The notes beneath the pieces were generated by a model, which saw only the letters and a list, made by a program, of their open reading frames with translations, was not told the DNA's origin and did not search any database. Below, piece by piece: positions 7,558-16,214 of a stretch of DNA of 64,000 nt. The translations under genes and the position numbers were made by a program. Each line of letters opens with the position of its first letter. The stretch's first letter is position 1. The DNA lies in assembly GCF_001513975.1 (NCBI RefSeq), contig NZ_KQ947987.1, positions 560,945 to 624,944 on the forward strand. Reading direction: 5' to 3'. The stretch is from Streptomyces curacoi (lineage in GTDB: Bacteria; Actinomycetota; Actinomycetes; Streptomycetales; Streptomycetaceae).

Positions 7558-9249
7558 ATGCACCTGCCCCCCGCCGACCGCACCCTCAGCCCGCACACCG
7601 GCTACAGCCGCGCCCACTGGGAGGCCGCCGCCGACGCCCTGCTCGCGGCGGCCGAGCCGTACGCCACCGAGGACCGCGCCCTCTACCACTTCCCCGGCGA
7701 CCGCCAGAGCTGGTCGGGCCGTCTCTCCGACGGCCTGGAGGGCTACGCCCGTACGCTGCTCCTGGCGGCCTTCCGCCGGGACGAGACGGCGCTGGAGCGG
7801 TACGCCGACGGACTGGCGGCCGGGGTCGCGGGCGTCTGGCCCCGGATCGAGGACCGCAGCCAGCCCCTGGTCGAGGCGGCGTCGATCGCGCTCGCGCTGC
7901 GGCTGACGCGGCCCCTGCTGTGGGACCGGCTGGACGACCCGGTGCGGCAGCGGGCGGCGGCCTGGCTCGGGGACGCGCTGACCGCCGAGGCCTGGCCCTG
8001 CAACTGGGAGCTGTTCCCGGTGACGGTGGGCGGCTTCCTCCAGGAGATCGGACACGCGCCCGCGGAGTCCCGCAAGGCGATCGACCGGGGCCTGGAGCGC
8101 ATCGAGGAGTGGTACGTCGGCGGCGGCTGGTACACCGACGGCGACGGCCGGAAGTTCGACTACTACAACGGCTGGGCGATGCACCTGTACCCGGTGCTGC
8201 ACGCCTGGCTGGCGCGGGACGACAGACTGCTGGAGCTGTACGGGGGTCGGCTCTCGCGGCATCTGGAGGACTACGCCCGTCTGTTCGGCGGAGACGGCGC
8301 GCCCATGCACCAGGGCCGCTCCCTGACCTACCGCTTCGCCACCACGGCCCCCCTGTGGCTCGGCGCCCTCACCGGCCGTACGCCGCTCTCCTCGGGGGAG
8401 ACGAGGCGGCTGGCCTCCGGCGCGCTGAGGTACTTCCTGGAGCGGGGCGCCGTGGACGCAGACGGCCTGCTGACCCTCGGCTGGCACGGCCCCGACGAGG
8501 CGGTGCTGCAGGGCTATTCGGGCCCGGCGTCCCCGTACTGGGCGAGCAAGGGCTTCCTCGGTCTGCTCCTGCCGGCGGAGCACGAGGTGTGGACGGCGGT
8601 GGAGGAACCCGCCCCCGTCGAACGCGGGGACGCCGTCACCCCGATCGCCGCCCCCAACTGGCTCCTTCAGTCGACGAGTTCGGACGGCCTGGTCCGCCTC
8701 CACAACCACGGCAGCGAGGACGTCCGCTACGACCCTTACTACACGCGCCTCGCCTACTCGACCGTGACGGAGCCTTCGACGTCGTACGACAACAGTGTGA
8801 TCGTCGGCGACGATCCGAGCCGTACGGACATCGTGCCGCTGGGCGTGGGCGACGGCTGGGTGGCGTCGCGGCACACGGCGGGCGGGGGAGCGCGGGTGAC
8901 CAGCGTGGTGCTGGCGCGCGGGGCCGTGGAAGTGCGCGCCCATCTGGTCACGGGAGCCGAGCCCGGGACCGAGGTGCGCCTGACCGGGTGGGCGACGCGT
9001 GCCGGTGTCCGGACCGAACTGCTGCCCGCTGTCGGCCTCGACGCCGCCCTGACCGGCGTCACCGGCGAAGGAGGGGCGCTCTTCGCCGCGGTGGCCCGTC
9101 TCACCAGTGAGGCGGATCCCGTACCTCTGGGAGAGACGGTGACTGTGCGGGCGGACGGGCCGGGGGAGTTGACGGTCCTCTGGAACGAGGGACCGCGGGT
9201 GCGGGTTCGGCCGGACGGCTCCGGGGTGGACATCGTGGTGGAGGGCTGA
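7558..9249 (+). CDS. DUF2264 family protein, possible uronidase of pectin/arabinogalactan breakdown
   Basis: The 563-residue product has no signal peptide and is probably cytoplasmic. The first 360 residues form a helical toroid typical of DUF2264 (SWSGRLSDGLEGYARTLLLA, NWELFPVTVGGFLQEIG, DGRKFDYYNGWAMHLYPVL, MHQGRSLTYRF). The C-terminal part is beta-rich (YDNSVIVGDDPSRTDIVPLG). From memory, some relatives of this fold have been described as beta-glucuronidases acting on arabinogalactan side chains; that would fit this island, but the activity here is inferred. A purine-rich GAGAGAGA stretch precedes the ATG. Its place after the acetylesterase suggests it handles imported oligosaccharides of the same polymer. 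Confidence 0.75.
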   Translation: MHLPPADRTLSPHTGYSRAHWEAAADALLAAAEPYATEDRALYHFPGDRQSWSGRLSDGLEGYARTLLLAAFRRDETALERYADGLAAGVAGVWPRIEDRSQPLVEAASIALALRLTRPLLWDRLDDPVRQRAAAWLGDALTAEAWPCNWELFPVTVGGFLQEIGHAPAESRKAIDRGLERIEEWYVGGGWYTDGDGRKFDYYNGWAMHLYPVLHAWLARDDRLLELYGGRLSRHLEDYARLFGGDGAPMHQGRSLTYRFATTAPLWLGALTGRTPLSSGETRRLASGALRYFLERGAVDADGLLTLGWHGPDEAVLQGYSGPASPYWASKGFLGLLLPAEHEVWTAVEEPAPVERGDAVTPIAAPNWLLQSTSSDGLVRLHNHGSEDVRYDPYYTRLAYSTVTEPSTSYDNSVIVGDDPSRTDIVPLGVGDGWVASRHTAGGGARVTSVVLARGAVEVRAHLVTGAEPGTEVRLTGWATRAGVRTELLPAVGLDAALTGVTGEGGALFAAVARLTSEADPVPLGETVTVRADGPGELTVLWNEGPRVRVRPDGSGVDIVVEG

Positions 9250-9460
9250 GCCGGCCGTGCGCGTCGCGCCGGACCGGCCCGCCCTCGTCGCCCAGGTCAA
9301 CGCCCGGTGGCACCCGCTGTGCCTGTGCGGACGTCGTGCGTCTTGCGGAAGTCATGCCCCCCGGTCGGCGCCCGGGCCGGGAAAGTTGCTGAAGTCTCAC
9401 CGAATGTGGGCCGGATCACTTCGGCCGGTACCGAAACGAGATGCGCCTAGCGTTCGGGGC

Positions 9461-10252
9461 ATGACCGAACCCGTCAGGACCGCGTTCGCCGAACTCCACT
9501 ACGGCGACGAGCCCCTGCTGCTCCCCAACGCCTGGGACCACGCCTCCGCGAGGGCGCTCGCCGGCCAGGGCTTCCGTGCGATCGGCACGACGAGCCTCGG
9601 TGTCGCCGCGGCGGCCGGACTGCCCGACGGGACACCGGCCGGCCGGGACGAGACGCTACGGCTCGCACTCGCTCTCGGCTCGGAGCCGTACCTTCTCTCG
9701 GTCGACGCGGAGGACGGGTACAGCGAAGACCCCGACGAAGTGGGCGAGTTCGCCCGGCAACTCGCGGCCGTCGGAGCCGTCGGCGTCAATCTGGAGGACC
9801 GCCTCGGCGCTCCGGCGCTGCACGCCGCGAAGATCGCCGCGGTCAAGTCGGCGGCACCTGGCCTCTTCGTCAATGCCCGGACGGACACCTACTGGCTGGG
9901 CGACGGCGAGGGCACCATGGCCCGCCTCGACGCCTATCGACAGGCGGGCGCCGACGGTGTGTTCGTCCCCGGACTCACCGACCGCGGCGCCATCGCCGCC
10001 CTGGTGAGACACCTCGATGTCCCCCTCAACATCCTCTACACCCCGGCCGGCCCCACCGTCCCCGACCTCGCCGGCCTCGGCGTCCGCCGCGTCAGCCTCG
10101 GCTCGCTGCTCTACCGGCGGGCGCTCGGGGCGGCGCTGGAAGCGGTCGTGGAGATCAGGCAGGGGCGGACACCACGGGGGGCCGTCCCGTCGTACGGCGC
10201 CGTGGACGCGCTCAGCCGCCGGGGCGACCTGACTCACGGCGAGGGGCCGTAG
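9461..10252 (+). CDS. isocitrate lyase / PEP mutase superfamily protein
   Basis: The 263-residue product belongs to the ICL/PEP mutase barrel family, whose members form or cleave C-C or P-C bonds next to a carboxylate with Mg2+. Visible elements are LLLPNAWDHASARALAGQGF, the metal-binding VDAEDGYSED (about 80-90), VGVNLEDR, LFVNARTDTYW and GADGVFVPGL. The usual lyase KKCGH signature is absent, so the reaction is unknown; many such stand-alone actinobacterial copies are uncharacterised. The ATG at 9461 has no clear ribosome binding site, but TAGCGT lies 7 nt upstream, which could be the -10 box of a leaderless transcript. An upstream extension to 9257 is not needed by the fold. Confidence 0.8.
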   Translation: MTEPVRTAFAELHYGDEPLLLPNAWDHASARALAGQGFRAIGTTSLGVAAAAGLPDGTPAGRDETLRLALALGSEPYLLSVDAEDGYSEDPDEVGEFARQLAAVGAVGVNLEDRLGAPALHAAKIAAVKSAAPGLFVNARTDTYWLGDGEGTMARLDAYRQAGADGVFVPGLTDRGAIAALVRHLDVPLNILYTPAGPTVPDLAGLGVRRVSLGSLLYRRALGAALEAVVEIRQGRTPRGAVPSYGAVDALSRRGDLTHGEGP

Positions 10253-10325
10253 GACCTTGTTAGGCTTGACTCTTTGACGGGTATCAGACCCTTTGGACTC
10301 ATCACCGGCGAGGGACCGAGGAACC

Positions 10326-10751
10326 ATGGTCATGGACATCCCCGGCGACAGGCGACTGGCGGCCGCCGTCGTGATGGACGATCAGCAGCGGGTGCTACTG
10401 GTGCGCCGCAGCGAGAAGGAACGGTTCCTGCCCCGGGTGTGGGGCGTTCCCTGCGGAAAGCTGGAGCCGGACGAGAGTCCCGAGGACGGCGCCCTGCGCG
10501 AGCTGAAGGAAGAGACCGGGCTGCTCGGCGAGGTCGTCCGCAAGGTCGGCGAGTCGTCCTTCGTCAGTGTGTACCGGGGGCACGAGATCAAGAACTGGCA
10601 GGAGAACTTCCTGGTCAGGCCGTTGTCCGAGAGCGTCGTCCTGCCCGAGCCGGATCAGGACGCGCGCTGGCTCGGCCGGTCCGAGCTGACCCGCGTGGAG
10701 ATCGACGCGTACAACCTCGACATCGTGCGCCAGGCCTTCACCGAGTCCTGA
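10326..10751 (+). CDS. NUDIX hydrolase
   Basis: The 141-residue product carries a complete Nudix box, GKLEPDESPEDGALRELKEE followed by TGL, matching Gx5Ex7REUxEExGU. It therefore should hydrolyse a nucleoside diphosphate linked to another moiety using Mg2+. The strand before it (AAAVVMDDQQRVLLVRRSEK) and the C-terminal part fit a minimal Nudix domain. GAGGAA at 10318-10323 is too close for the ATG at 10326 but well placed for a second ATG at 10332, so the true N-terminus may be two residues shorter. The substrate cannot be predicted. The gene stands alone between an ICL family gene and a protease gene. Confidence 0.85.
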   Translation: MVMDIPGDRRLAAAVVMDDQQRVLLVRRSEKERFLPRVWGVPCGKLEPDESPEDGALRELKEETGLLGEVVRKVGESSFVSVYRGHEIKNWQENFLVRPLSESVVLPEPDQDARWLGRSELTRVEIDAYNLDIVRQAFTES

Positions 10752-10904
10752 CCCCCTGCGGGCCGTTTCCGCACGGCGGGCCGGTCGCACAGGGAAAACC
10801 CTGCGGGAACCGGCACGCTCTTGTCGCGGCCGTCACCAGGCGCTTCACTTGGCGCACCCCCCACAGGAGAACGCCCCAGCTCATCTGCAGAAGGGTCAGT
10901 TCTT

Positions 10905-11777
10905 TTGTCAGCGATACGCGCCACCGCCGTCACCGCGGCGGCCTGTGCGGCCGTGCTCGCCACGGCGCTGCCGTCCTCGGCCATCAACTCCTACAACGCC
11001 ACGCCCGCCCCCGAACGCACCGAGGTCGGCGCGCTCGTGGCCACCTGGGACAACGACGGCGATCCCGCGACCCCGGACCGGGTCGACTGGGTCTGCTCCG
11101 GCACCATGATCGACGCGGACACCTTCCTGACCGCCGCGCACTGCACCACCGGCTGGCCCGACAACGTGAAGTTCTACGTGTCCCTGGACCAGGACGTGCA
11201 GGCCGGCCTGGACGCCGCCGCCAGGAAGTACCCCGGCGACCCGGCCGCCCAGGCGAGGGCCGTGGCCGTCCAGGGCACCGCCCACAGCCACCCCGGCTTC
11301 CCGGGCCCGGCGTCCGACACCCACGACATCTCCGTGGTCGAACTGCCCGCCGCCAAGGTCAAGGCCCGCTGGACCTTCACCCCGGCCACCCTGCCCACCG
11401 CGAACCAGCTCGGCGAACTCGGCCCCCAGGGGCTGAACGCCACCGACTGGTTCGTCGCCGGATACGGCACCCAGGAGGCGGTCAACGGCCCCGGCGGACA
11501 GACCCACCCCGGCGGCGGGGTCCGGATGAAGGCGCCCGTCACCTTCGACGCCCTCAACGACTCCTGGGCACGCCTGGCGATGACCGCGCCGCAGGGCAAC
11601 GGCGGCGCCTGCTACGGCGACTCGGGCGGCCCCAACTTCGCGGTGATCGGCGGCAGGAACGTCCTGGCCGCCACCACGATCACCGGCGACACCCCGTGCT
11701 ACGCGACGAACGTGACGTACCGTCTGGACACCCCGGGCGCCCGCGCCTTCCTGTCGCCGTTCGTGAAACTCCCGTAG
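10905..11777 (+). CDS. secreted trypsin-like serine protease (S1)
   Basis: The 290-residue product has a signal peptide (SAIRATAVTAAACAAVLATA, ending PSSA) and a chymotrypsin fold. The catalytic triad is visible as TAAHC (His near 79), THDISVV (Asp near 140) and GACYGDSGGPN (Ser near 240). The TTG at 10905 was chosen because GAAGGG ends 9 nt upstream and it puts the signal peptide at the N-terminus; the longer reading from 10821 would bury it. There is no obvious propeptide or C-terminal binding domain. Its extracellular target is unknown. Confidence 0.85.
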   Translation: MSAIRATAVTAAACAAVLATALPSSAINSYNATPAPERTEVGALVATWDNDGDPATPDRVDWVCSGTMIDADTFLTAAHCTTGWPDNVKFYVSLDQDVQAGLDAAARKYPGDPAAQARAVAVQGTAHSHPGFPGPASDTHDISVVELPAAKVKARWTFTPATLPTANQLGELGPQGLNATDWFVAGYGTQEAVNGPGGQTHPGGGVRMKAPVTFDALNDSWARLAMTAPQGNGGACYGDSGGPNFAVIGGRNVLAATTITGDTPCYATNVTYRLDTPGARAFLSPFVKLP

Positions 11778-11790
11778 TCCCCGCCGGCTT

Positions 11791-11824
11791 CCGCCGCCCG
11801 GTGCGCGAAGCTGCCGGGCGGCGG
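11791..11824. terminator. bidirectional hairpin between convergent genes
   Basis: CCGCCGCCCGG (11791-11801) pairs perfectly with CCGGGCGGCGG (11814-11824) over a 12-nt loop. It lies between the 3' ends of the S1 protease gene and the cupin gene and could stop transcription from both sides. Confidence 0.6.
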
Positions 11825-11839
11825 GGCACCGCGGGCCCA

Positions 11840-12562
11840 TCACGCGGCCCTGATCCGCTCCGCCAGACCGCTCAACGCCTCCAGATAGTCCCGCACCTTG
11901 AGCGGCACCTTCGACACCGCGCCCGGATGCGGGCCCGCCGCGGTGAACACATCCGTGTGACGCCGCCGTCCGTCACCCGTCTCCAGGAACAGCGTCACCG
12001 TCGGTACGTCCGTGTCGCACCAGGCCCGGTGCAGGGTGTGCGCGGGCAGGGCGTACGAACTGCCCGCCGCGTACTGGCCCATATGCGTCAGCCGCAGCCG
12101 CGCCGCACCGGCCGGCTCCAGCACCCAGTCCGCCGAGCGCTCGGACAGGGACTCCTCATAGCGGGCCGCCTCGATGCCGTCGTCATGGACCTCGTACAAC
12201 TCCATCGCGAGCCGGCCCCGTACGACATAAGAGGCCAGCGGCGAACGGTGGTTGTGGATGTCCTCCTCGCCGATCGCGCCCACGCCCGGATGCCACACGT
12301 GCGCGCGCAGCATGTGCCGCGGGCCCCCGTCGATCAGCAGCAGCTTGTCGAAACCGAGGACATGACGGTACGACAGCCGCGCGCAGCCCTCCGGATCACC
12401 CGCGCCGGAGGCGAGTTCGGCGATCAGCGCCGACAGCCGCTCCGGGGAACCGAGTTCGACGACGACGGAGCGGGCCGCGGCCACCAGCTCGTGCTCGGGC
12501 AGTGCGCCGTCCAGCGCCCCGGCCAGCAGTCGTCGCGCCGCCAGGACCTGCCGACCGCCCAT
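11840..12562 (-). CDS. cupin-fold protein of unknown function
   Basis: The 240-residue product has a helical N-terminal third and a cupin-like metal-binding core: VWHPGVGAIGEEDIHNHRSP (His residues near 97-100), VVRGRLAMELYEV and a second half with SYALPAHTLHRAWC. The pattern recalls cysteine-dioxygenase-like cupins, but no specific activity can be assigned. The ATG at 12562 is preceded by AAAGGAT at 7 nt; the longer reading to 12775 overlaps the upstream gene. It follows the prenyltransferase-like gene by 38 nt on the same strand, so the two are probably one transcript and may act together. Confidence 0.65.
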   Translation of the reverse strand: MGGRQVLAARRLLAGALDGALPEHELVAAARSVVVELGSPERLSALIAELASGAGDPEGCARLSYRHVLGFDKLLLIDGGPRHMLRAHVWHPGVGAIGEEDIHNHRSPLASYVVRGRLAMELYEVHDDGIEAARYEESLSERSADWVLEPAGAARLRLTHMGQYAAGSSYALPAHTLHRAWCDTDVPTVTLFLETGDGRRRHTDVFTAAGPHPGAVSKVPLKVRDYLEALSGLAERIRAA

Positions 12563-12600
12563 GCACTCATCCTTTCGACGACCGCTCACCGAGCCAGGGT

Positions 12601-14013
12601 TCAGCCGACCGGCTGGTACATCCATACGGCATGCGCGCGCAGCGCCGAAAGACCTTGATAGGTCATCCACATCGGCCGCCGCAGCTCGGCGCTGTCGCCC
12701 CGCCCCCAGAGCCAGATGCCGTCCGTCTGCCCCGCCCACACCGCGGCGACGGCCCCGTCCAGCCGTACGCGCCACTCCTCCTCCAGCCCGTCGGCCCGGG
12801 CGACCGCCAGGGCGCCCGGAGCGAGCAGGGCGCGTGCCACCCAGGAGGCGGTGAAGTGCCGTACGTTCAGCACCTCGTGGCGCAACGGGTCGTCCGTGCG
12901 CGGCCGGCGCACCTCCTCCTGGAGGTTGCGCAGATCCGCGCAGGTGTCGTGGGACGTCTCCGGGCAGGTCAGCAGCCAGCGGACGCCGTCCTCGCGGGCG
13001 GCGCGCGCACCGGCGTTCTCACCGAGGACGCGGGCGGCCCGGTCGAGGGCGACGACCGCCTGGGCGGTGTGCAGCGCGGACGGCGGGCCGTAGGGCGCGT
13101 GGAGGCGGTAGCCCCAGCAGCGCCGATGGTCGCGGTGCGGGTCGCTGATCGCGCCGTCCGCGAGGGCCTCGCGCAGCACGGGCAGCACCTCGGAGCGGGG
13201 CGCGGCGCGCAGCAGTCCGCGCAGCACCGTCGTCACGACATGGGTCGACTCCCGCCCGGCGCGGTCCTGCCCCCGGGTGAACCCGCTGGTGCACCGCTCC
13301 ACCTCCGCGGTCAGCCGCTCCGCGGACGTGCCCGCCCGGGCCAGCGCGCCCAGCACCAGCGCGGTGACCTCCGGACGCGCCTCGGAGCCCTGCGACCGCG
13401 CCGACCAGCCGCCGTCCGGGAGCCGCAGCCGCCACAGCGTGTCCACCAGGTCGCCGGTGCTCAGCCGGCCGTCGGGGACGCCCAGGTCGAGCATGATGTG
13501 CAGGCCGTACGCGGTGCCGACGGGGGTGGGCGGCGAGGGCATGTTCTCGCCGAGGGAGTGCGGCCAGCCGGTGAGCCGCCCGCGCTCCGGGTCGTCCACG
13601 ACGGACACCTGGTCGACGAGGGTGTCGTAGGCGGAGGCGAAGACCTGGGGGAGCGGGCCGGGCGCTCCCGGTGCCAGGGCGGCGGGCCCCACGGGGGCGG
13701 TCCGCGCGGGATCGCCGGCCGCCGCCCGGGCGCGCAGCAGCGCCGCCGCCAGCCAGGCCGCGACCGAGGTGCCCAGGCCGCTGACCCCGGCGATCAGATA
13801 CCGGGCGGCCGAACCGTCGAGGGAGCCGGGCAGGACACTGAACAGGAACTGGAACACGCCGTACCCGGCGGCCACACATCCGAGGCCGCCGAGCCAGCCG
13901 ACGAAACGCGCCGGGGGCGAGCCGTCCGGGGGCTCCGCGTCGGGAACGGGGGGCGTGGGGCGGGGCTGACGAGCCCTCAAGGGGCCGCGTCCGAGCTGCT
14001 GTTGGGACAACAC
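12601..14013 (-). CDS. membrane-anchored prenyltransferase/squalene-cyclase-like toroid protein
   Basis: The 470-residue product begins with a Pro-rich cytoplasmic stretch, then two likely membrane segments (VGWLGGLGCVAAGYGVFQFL and YLIAGVSGLGTSVAAWLAAA). After a linker comes an alpha/alpha-toroid domain with QxDGGW-like repeats (LRLPDGGWSARSQG, EVTALVLGALARAG, HTAQAVVALDRAARVLG). This resembles the prenyltransferase and squalene oxidase repeat fold. No DxDD or DDxxD motif was seen, so cyclase activity is doubtful. The GTG at 14013 has GGGGAGG about 6 nt upstream. It is cotranscribed with the cupin gene. Function unknown. Confidence 0.55.
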   Translation of the reverse strand: MLSQQQLGRGPLRARQPRPTPPVPDAEPPDGSPPARFVGWLGGLGCVAAGYGVFQFLFSVLPGSLDGSAARYLIAGVSGLGTSVAAWLAAALLRARAAAGDPARTAPVGPAALAPGAPGPLPQVFASAYDTLVDQVSVVDDPERGRLTGWPHSLGENMPSPPTPVGTAYGLHIMLDLGVPDGRLSTGDLVDTLWRLRLPDGGWSARSQGSEARPEVTALVLGALARAGTSAERLTAEVERCTSGFTRGQDRAGRESTHVVTTVLRGLLRAAPRSEVLPVLREALADGAISDPHRDHRRCWGYRLHAPYGPPSALHTAQAVVALDRAARVLGENAGARAAREDGVRWLLTCPETSHDTCADLRNLQEEVRRPRTDDPLRHEVLNVRHFTASWVARALLAPGALAVARADGLEEEWRVRLDGAVAAVWAGQTDGIWLWGRGDSAELRRPMWMTYQGLSALRAHAVWMYQPVG

Positions 14014-14071
14014 GCGCTCCCTCCCCCGTGGCGGCGGCGTGTGACCTCCGCGAAGCCTCCAGTCTAAGTGG

Positions 14072-14674
14072 TCAGGGTGACAACTGGGGCGGGCGCCGGG
14101 CCTGCTCGCTCCGCGGCCAGTTCACGAGCGCCACGTGCAGCGCCTCGACGGCGCGCTCCCACGACTGCCGTACGTCGCGGGCGGCGCCGAAGGCGCCGGT
14201 GGACTCCAGGGCGCAGTAGCCGTGGAAGGTGCTGCGCAGCAGGCGCACGGCGTCGGTGAGGTCGGGTTCCTCCAGGTCGTAGGCGCGGAGCACGCCGTAG
14301 GTGATCTCCGCGGTGCGGCGCATGGCGGGGGAGTCGGCGACGAGGGCCTGGTCGACCCGGATCTGGGTCGCCGCGTACCGGCCCGGGTGTTGCAGGGCGT
14401 ACTCCCGGTAGGCGTCCGCGAAGGCGGCGAGCGCGTCCTTGCCGGCGCGTCCGGCCACGGCGGCGGCGATCCGGTCGATCATCTCGCCGCCGGCCAGCAG
14501 GGCGACCCGGGTCCGCAGGTCCCGCAGATTCCTGACGTGCGAGTACAGGCTCGCGTCCTTCACGCCGAAGTGCCGGGCCAGCGCGGACAGGCTGACGTTG
14601 TCGAACCCGACCTCGTCGGCGAGATCCGCCGCGGCCGCGGCGAGCCGGTCGGCACTGAGTCCTGCGCGGGCCAT
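14072..14674 (-). CDS. TetR family regulator (WHG-type C-terminus)
   Basis: The 200-residue product has an N-terminal HTH (about 8-52: RLAAAAADLADEVGFDNVSL, then ARHFGVKDASLYSHVRN), the standard TetR DNA-binding unit. The C-terminal ligand domain contains FHGYCALESTGAFG, resembling the WHG motif of one TetR subgroup. Such regulators usually repress themselves and a neighbouring gene and are released by a small hydrophobic ligand. GGAGGT lies about 10 nt before the ATG. A perfect 7-bp palindrome with one central base (14706-14720) lies 32 nt upstream of the start and is the obvious operator. No target other than itself is evident. Confidence 0.85.
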   Translation of the reverse strand: MARAGLSADRLAAAAADLADEVGFDNVSLSALARHFGVKDASLYSHVRNLRDLRTRVALLAGGEMIDRIAAAVAGRAGKDALAAFADAYREYALQHPGRYAATQIRVDQALVADSPAMRRTAEITYGVLRAYDLEEPDLTDAVRLLRSTFHGYCALESTGAFGAARDVRQSWERAVEALHVALVNWPRSEQARRPPQLSP

Positions 14675-14705
14675 GGGGTGGGTGACCTCCGGATACGAAA
14701 CCTGG

Positions 14706-14720
14706 CCTAGGGCCCCTAGG
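14706..14720. promoter_or_regulatory. palindromic operator of the TetR gene
   Basis: CCTAGGG-C-CCCTAGG has perfect 7-bp arms around a single base. Its position just upstream of the TetR start codon suggests autoregulation. Confidence 0.55.
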
Positions 14721-14759
14721 GGACATCCTAGTGACTGCCGAAGGCTCCCCCGCCGACCG

Positions 14760-16079
14760 TCAGCCGATCGGCGCGTACAGCACCCCCAGCTTGTCGACCT
14801 CGCCCCCCGCTCGCCCCGTGAACCCGACGATCTGCCGGCCCGACGGTGCCGTGAAGGTCTTCGCGTCCGATGTCGCCGTACCGGCGGACAGCGTGCGGCC
14901 CTTGTCGGTCGTGAAGGCCGCCGAGAAGAGCCGCGTACGCCCGTCCTTCTGGCCCTGCGTCAGCTTCACGGCGGTGAGGTGCTCACCGGAGGCCAGGGTC
15001 AGGGACGTCGCGGTGCCGCCCGTACCGCCGTGGGTGAGGGCGGTGCCGCCGTCGTGGGCCAGGGACACCGCGTCCAGGCGGGAACCGCCGCGCAGGGTCA
15101 GGGTGCGGGGCGAGGGCGTGGCGGGCAGGTCGTCGGCGTCGTTGAAGGCGGTGCCGTGCGGGCCGCCGAAGAAGTCGCTGGCCGTCAGCGAGGAGTTGAG
15201 GGTGTAGGAGAAGTCGACCGTGTGCGGGAAGTGGTCGGAGAGGTGCTTGCCGTCGTCGCGGAGGAACTTCGCCCAGTCGTTGTGGTAGCGGGTGGCGTTC
15301 AGGGTCAGCAGATCACTGCCGCGGTACAGGACCTTGTCCACGACCTCGCACTCGTCGGTCGGCGCGGTCGCGTCGCAGACCAGTGCCTCGCTGCCCGCCG
15401 CCGGGGGCGTGCCGCCCCTGACCAGCCGCACCCAGGCGTCCGTCAGGCCGTTCTCGGCGACCAGCGTGCGGATGTTGTCGCCCGTGCGCGTGTAGCGGGT
15501 GTTCGTGTCGCCCATGACGATCACCGCGTTGCCGGACGAATGGGTCTGGATGAAGTCCGACAGCTGCTCGATGTTGGCGCGGCGGGCGGCGAGCGCGGCG
15601 TCGTCGGAGTCGGCGTTGGTGTGGACGTTGTAGAGGTCCACGAACACGCCCTCGGCGAGGCGCACCCTGGCCAGGGTGAAGCCCTTCGGGGTCAGGCAGT
15701 TCGTGCCGGTGCAGTCCTTCCACTTCACCCGCTCGAAGTCCTCGAAGGCGTGGTCGGAGAGGGTGTTCAGGCCGTCGCCGAAGCCGGCTCCGCCGCTGGT
15801 CGCCGTCCGGTACGGGTGGGTGTCGTTGGCGTACAGCGAGGCGTGGTAGTTGAAGTCCTCCTGCACGTTGACGATGTCGTACGGGGCCAGGCGCTGCCCG
15901 ATGAGCGGGGTGTTCGTCTCGGGATCGCTGTCGCCGAGGCCGAGCGGGAGCCCGGCGATGTTGTACGTCAGGACGTTGAAGCTGCCGGAGGCGGCGGCCG
16001 TCGCGGGCGTCGCCGCGGTGGTGGTGAGGCCGGTGAGGGCCAGCGCGGCCGCCGCGAGCGTGCCGATGAGTCGTCTCAT
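14760..16079 (-). CDS. secreted endonuclease/exonuclease/phosphatase-fold phosphodiesterase with jacalin-like domain
   Basis: The 439-residue product has a signal peptide (MRRLIGTLAAAALALTGLTT, ending ATAAA). The EEP catalytic domain (about 30-290) shows NVLTYNIAG, NVQEDF (metal-binding Glu), VDLYNVHTNAD, VIVMGDTNTR and KHLSDHFPH (terminal Asp-His). This set is typical of secreted sphingomyelinase- and DNase-like enzymes. Residues about 320-439 form a jacalin-like beta-prism (TLTLRGGSRLDAVSL, LFSAAFTTDKGR, GRQIVGFTGRAGGEVDKLGV), a carbohydrate-binding module. It could hydrolyse phosphodiesters of lipids or nucleic acids at glycosylated surfaces; the substrate is not determined. It sits just downstream of the fructan operon on the same strand but is probably independent. 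Confidence 0.8.
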   Translation of the reverse strand: MRRLIGTLAAAALALTGLTTTAATPATAAASGSFNVLTYNIAGLPLGLGDSDPETNTPLIGQRLAPYDIVNVQEDFNYHASLYANDTHPYRTATSGGAGFGDGLNTLSDHAFEDFERVKWKDCTGTNCLTPKGFTLARVRLAEGVFVDLYNVHTNADSDDAALAARRANIEQLSDFIQTHSSGNAVIVMGDTNTRYTRTGDNIRTLVAENGLTDAWVRLVRGGTPPAAGSEALVCDATAPTDECEVVDKVLYRGSDLLTLNATRYHNDWAKFLRDDGKHLSDHFPHTVDFSYTLNSSLTASDFFGGPHGTAFNDADDLPATPSPRTLTLRGGSRLDAVSLAHDGGTALTHGGTGGTATSLTLASGEHLTAVKLTQGQKDGRTRLFSAAFTTDKGRTLSAGTATSDAKTFTAPSGRQIVGFTGRAGGEVDKLGVLYAPIG

Positions 16080-16214
16080 GGTGGGGGCGTCTCCGATGGA
16101 TGGCAAGGAAGATGAGCAGTGCTCAGGTTCGCTGTCAACCAGCGTGACGTACAAGGGCCGTTGGGGAAACAGTGAGGGACGCCTACCGTTCCCGTAGCGG
16201 CCCACTGTCCGCCG

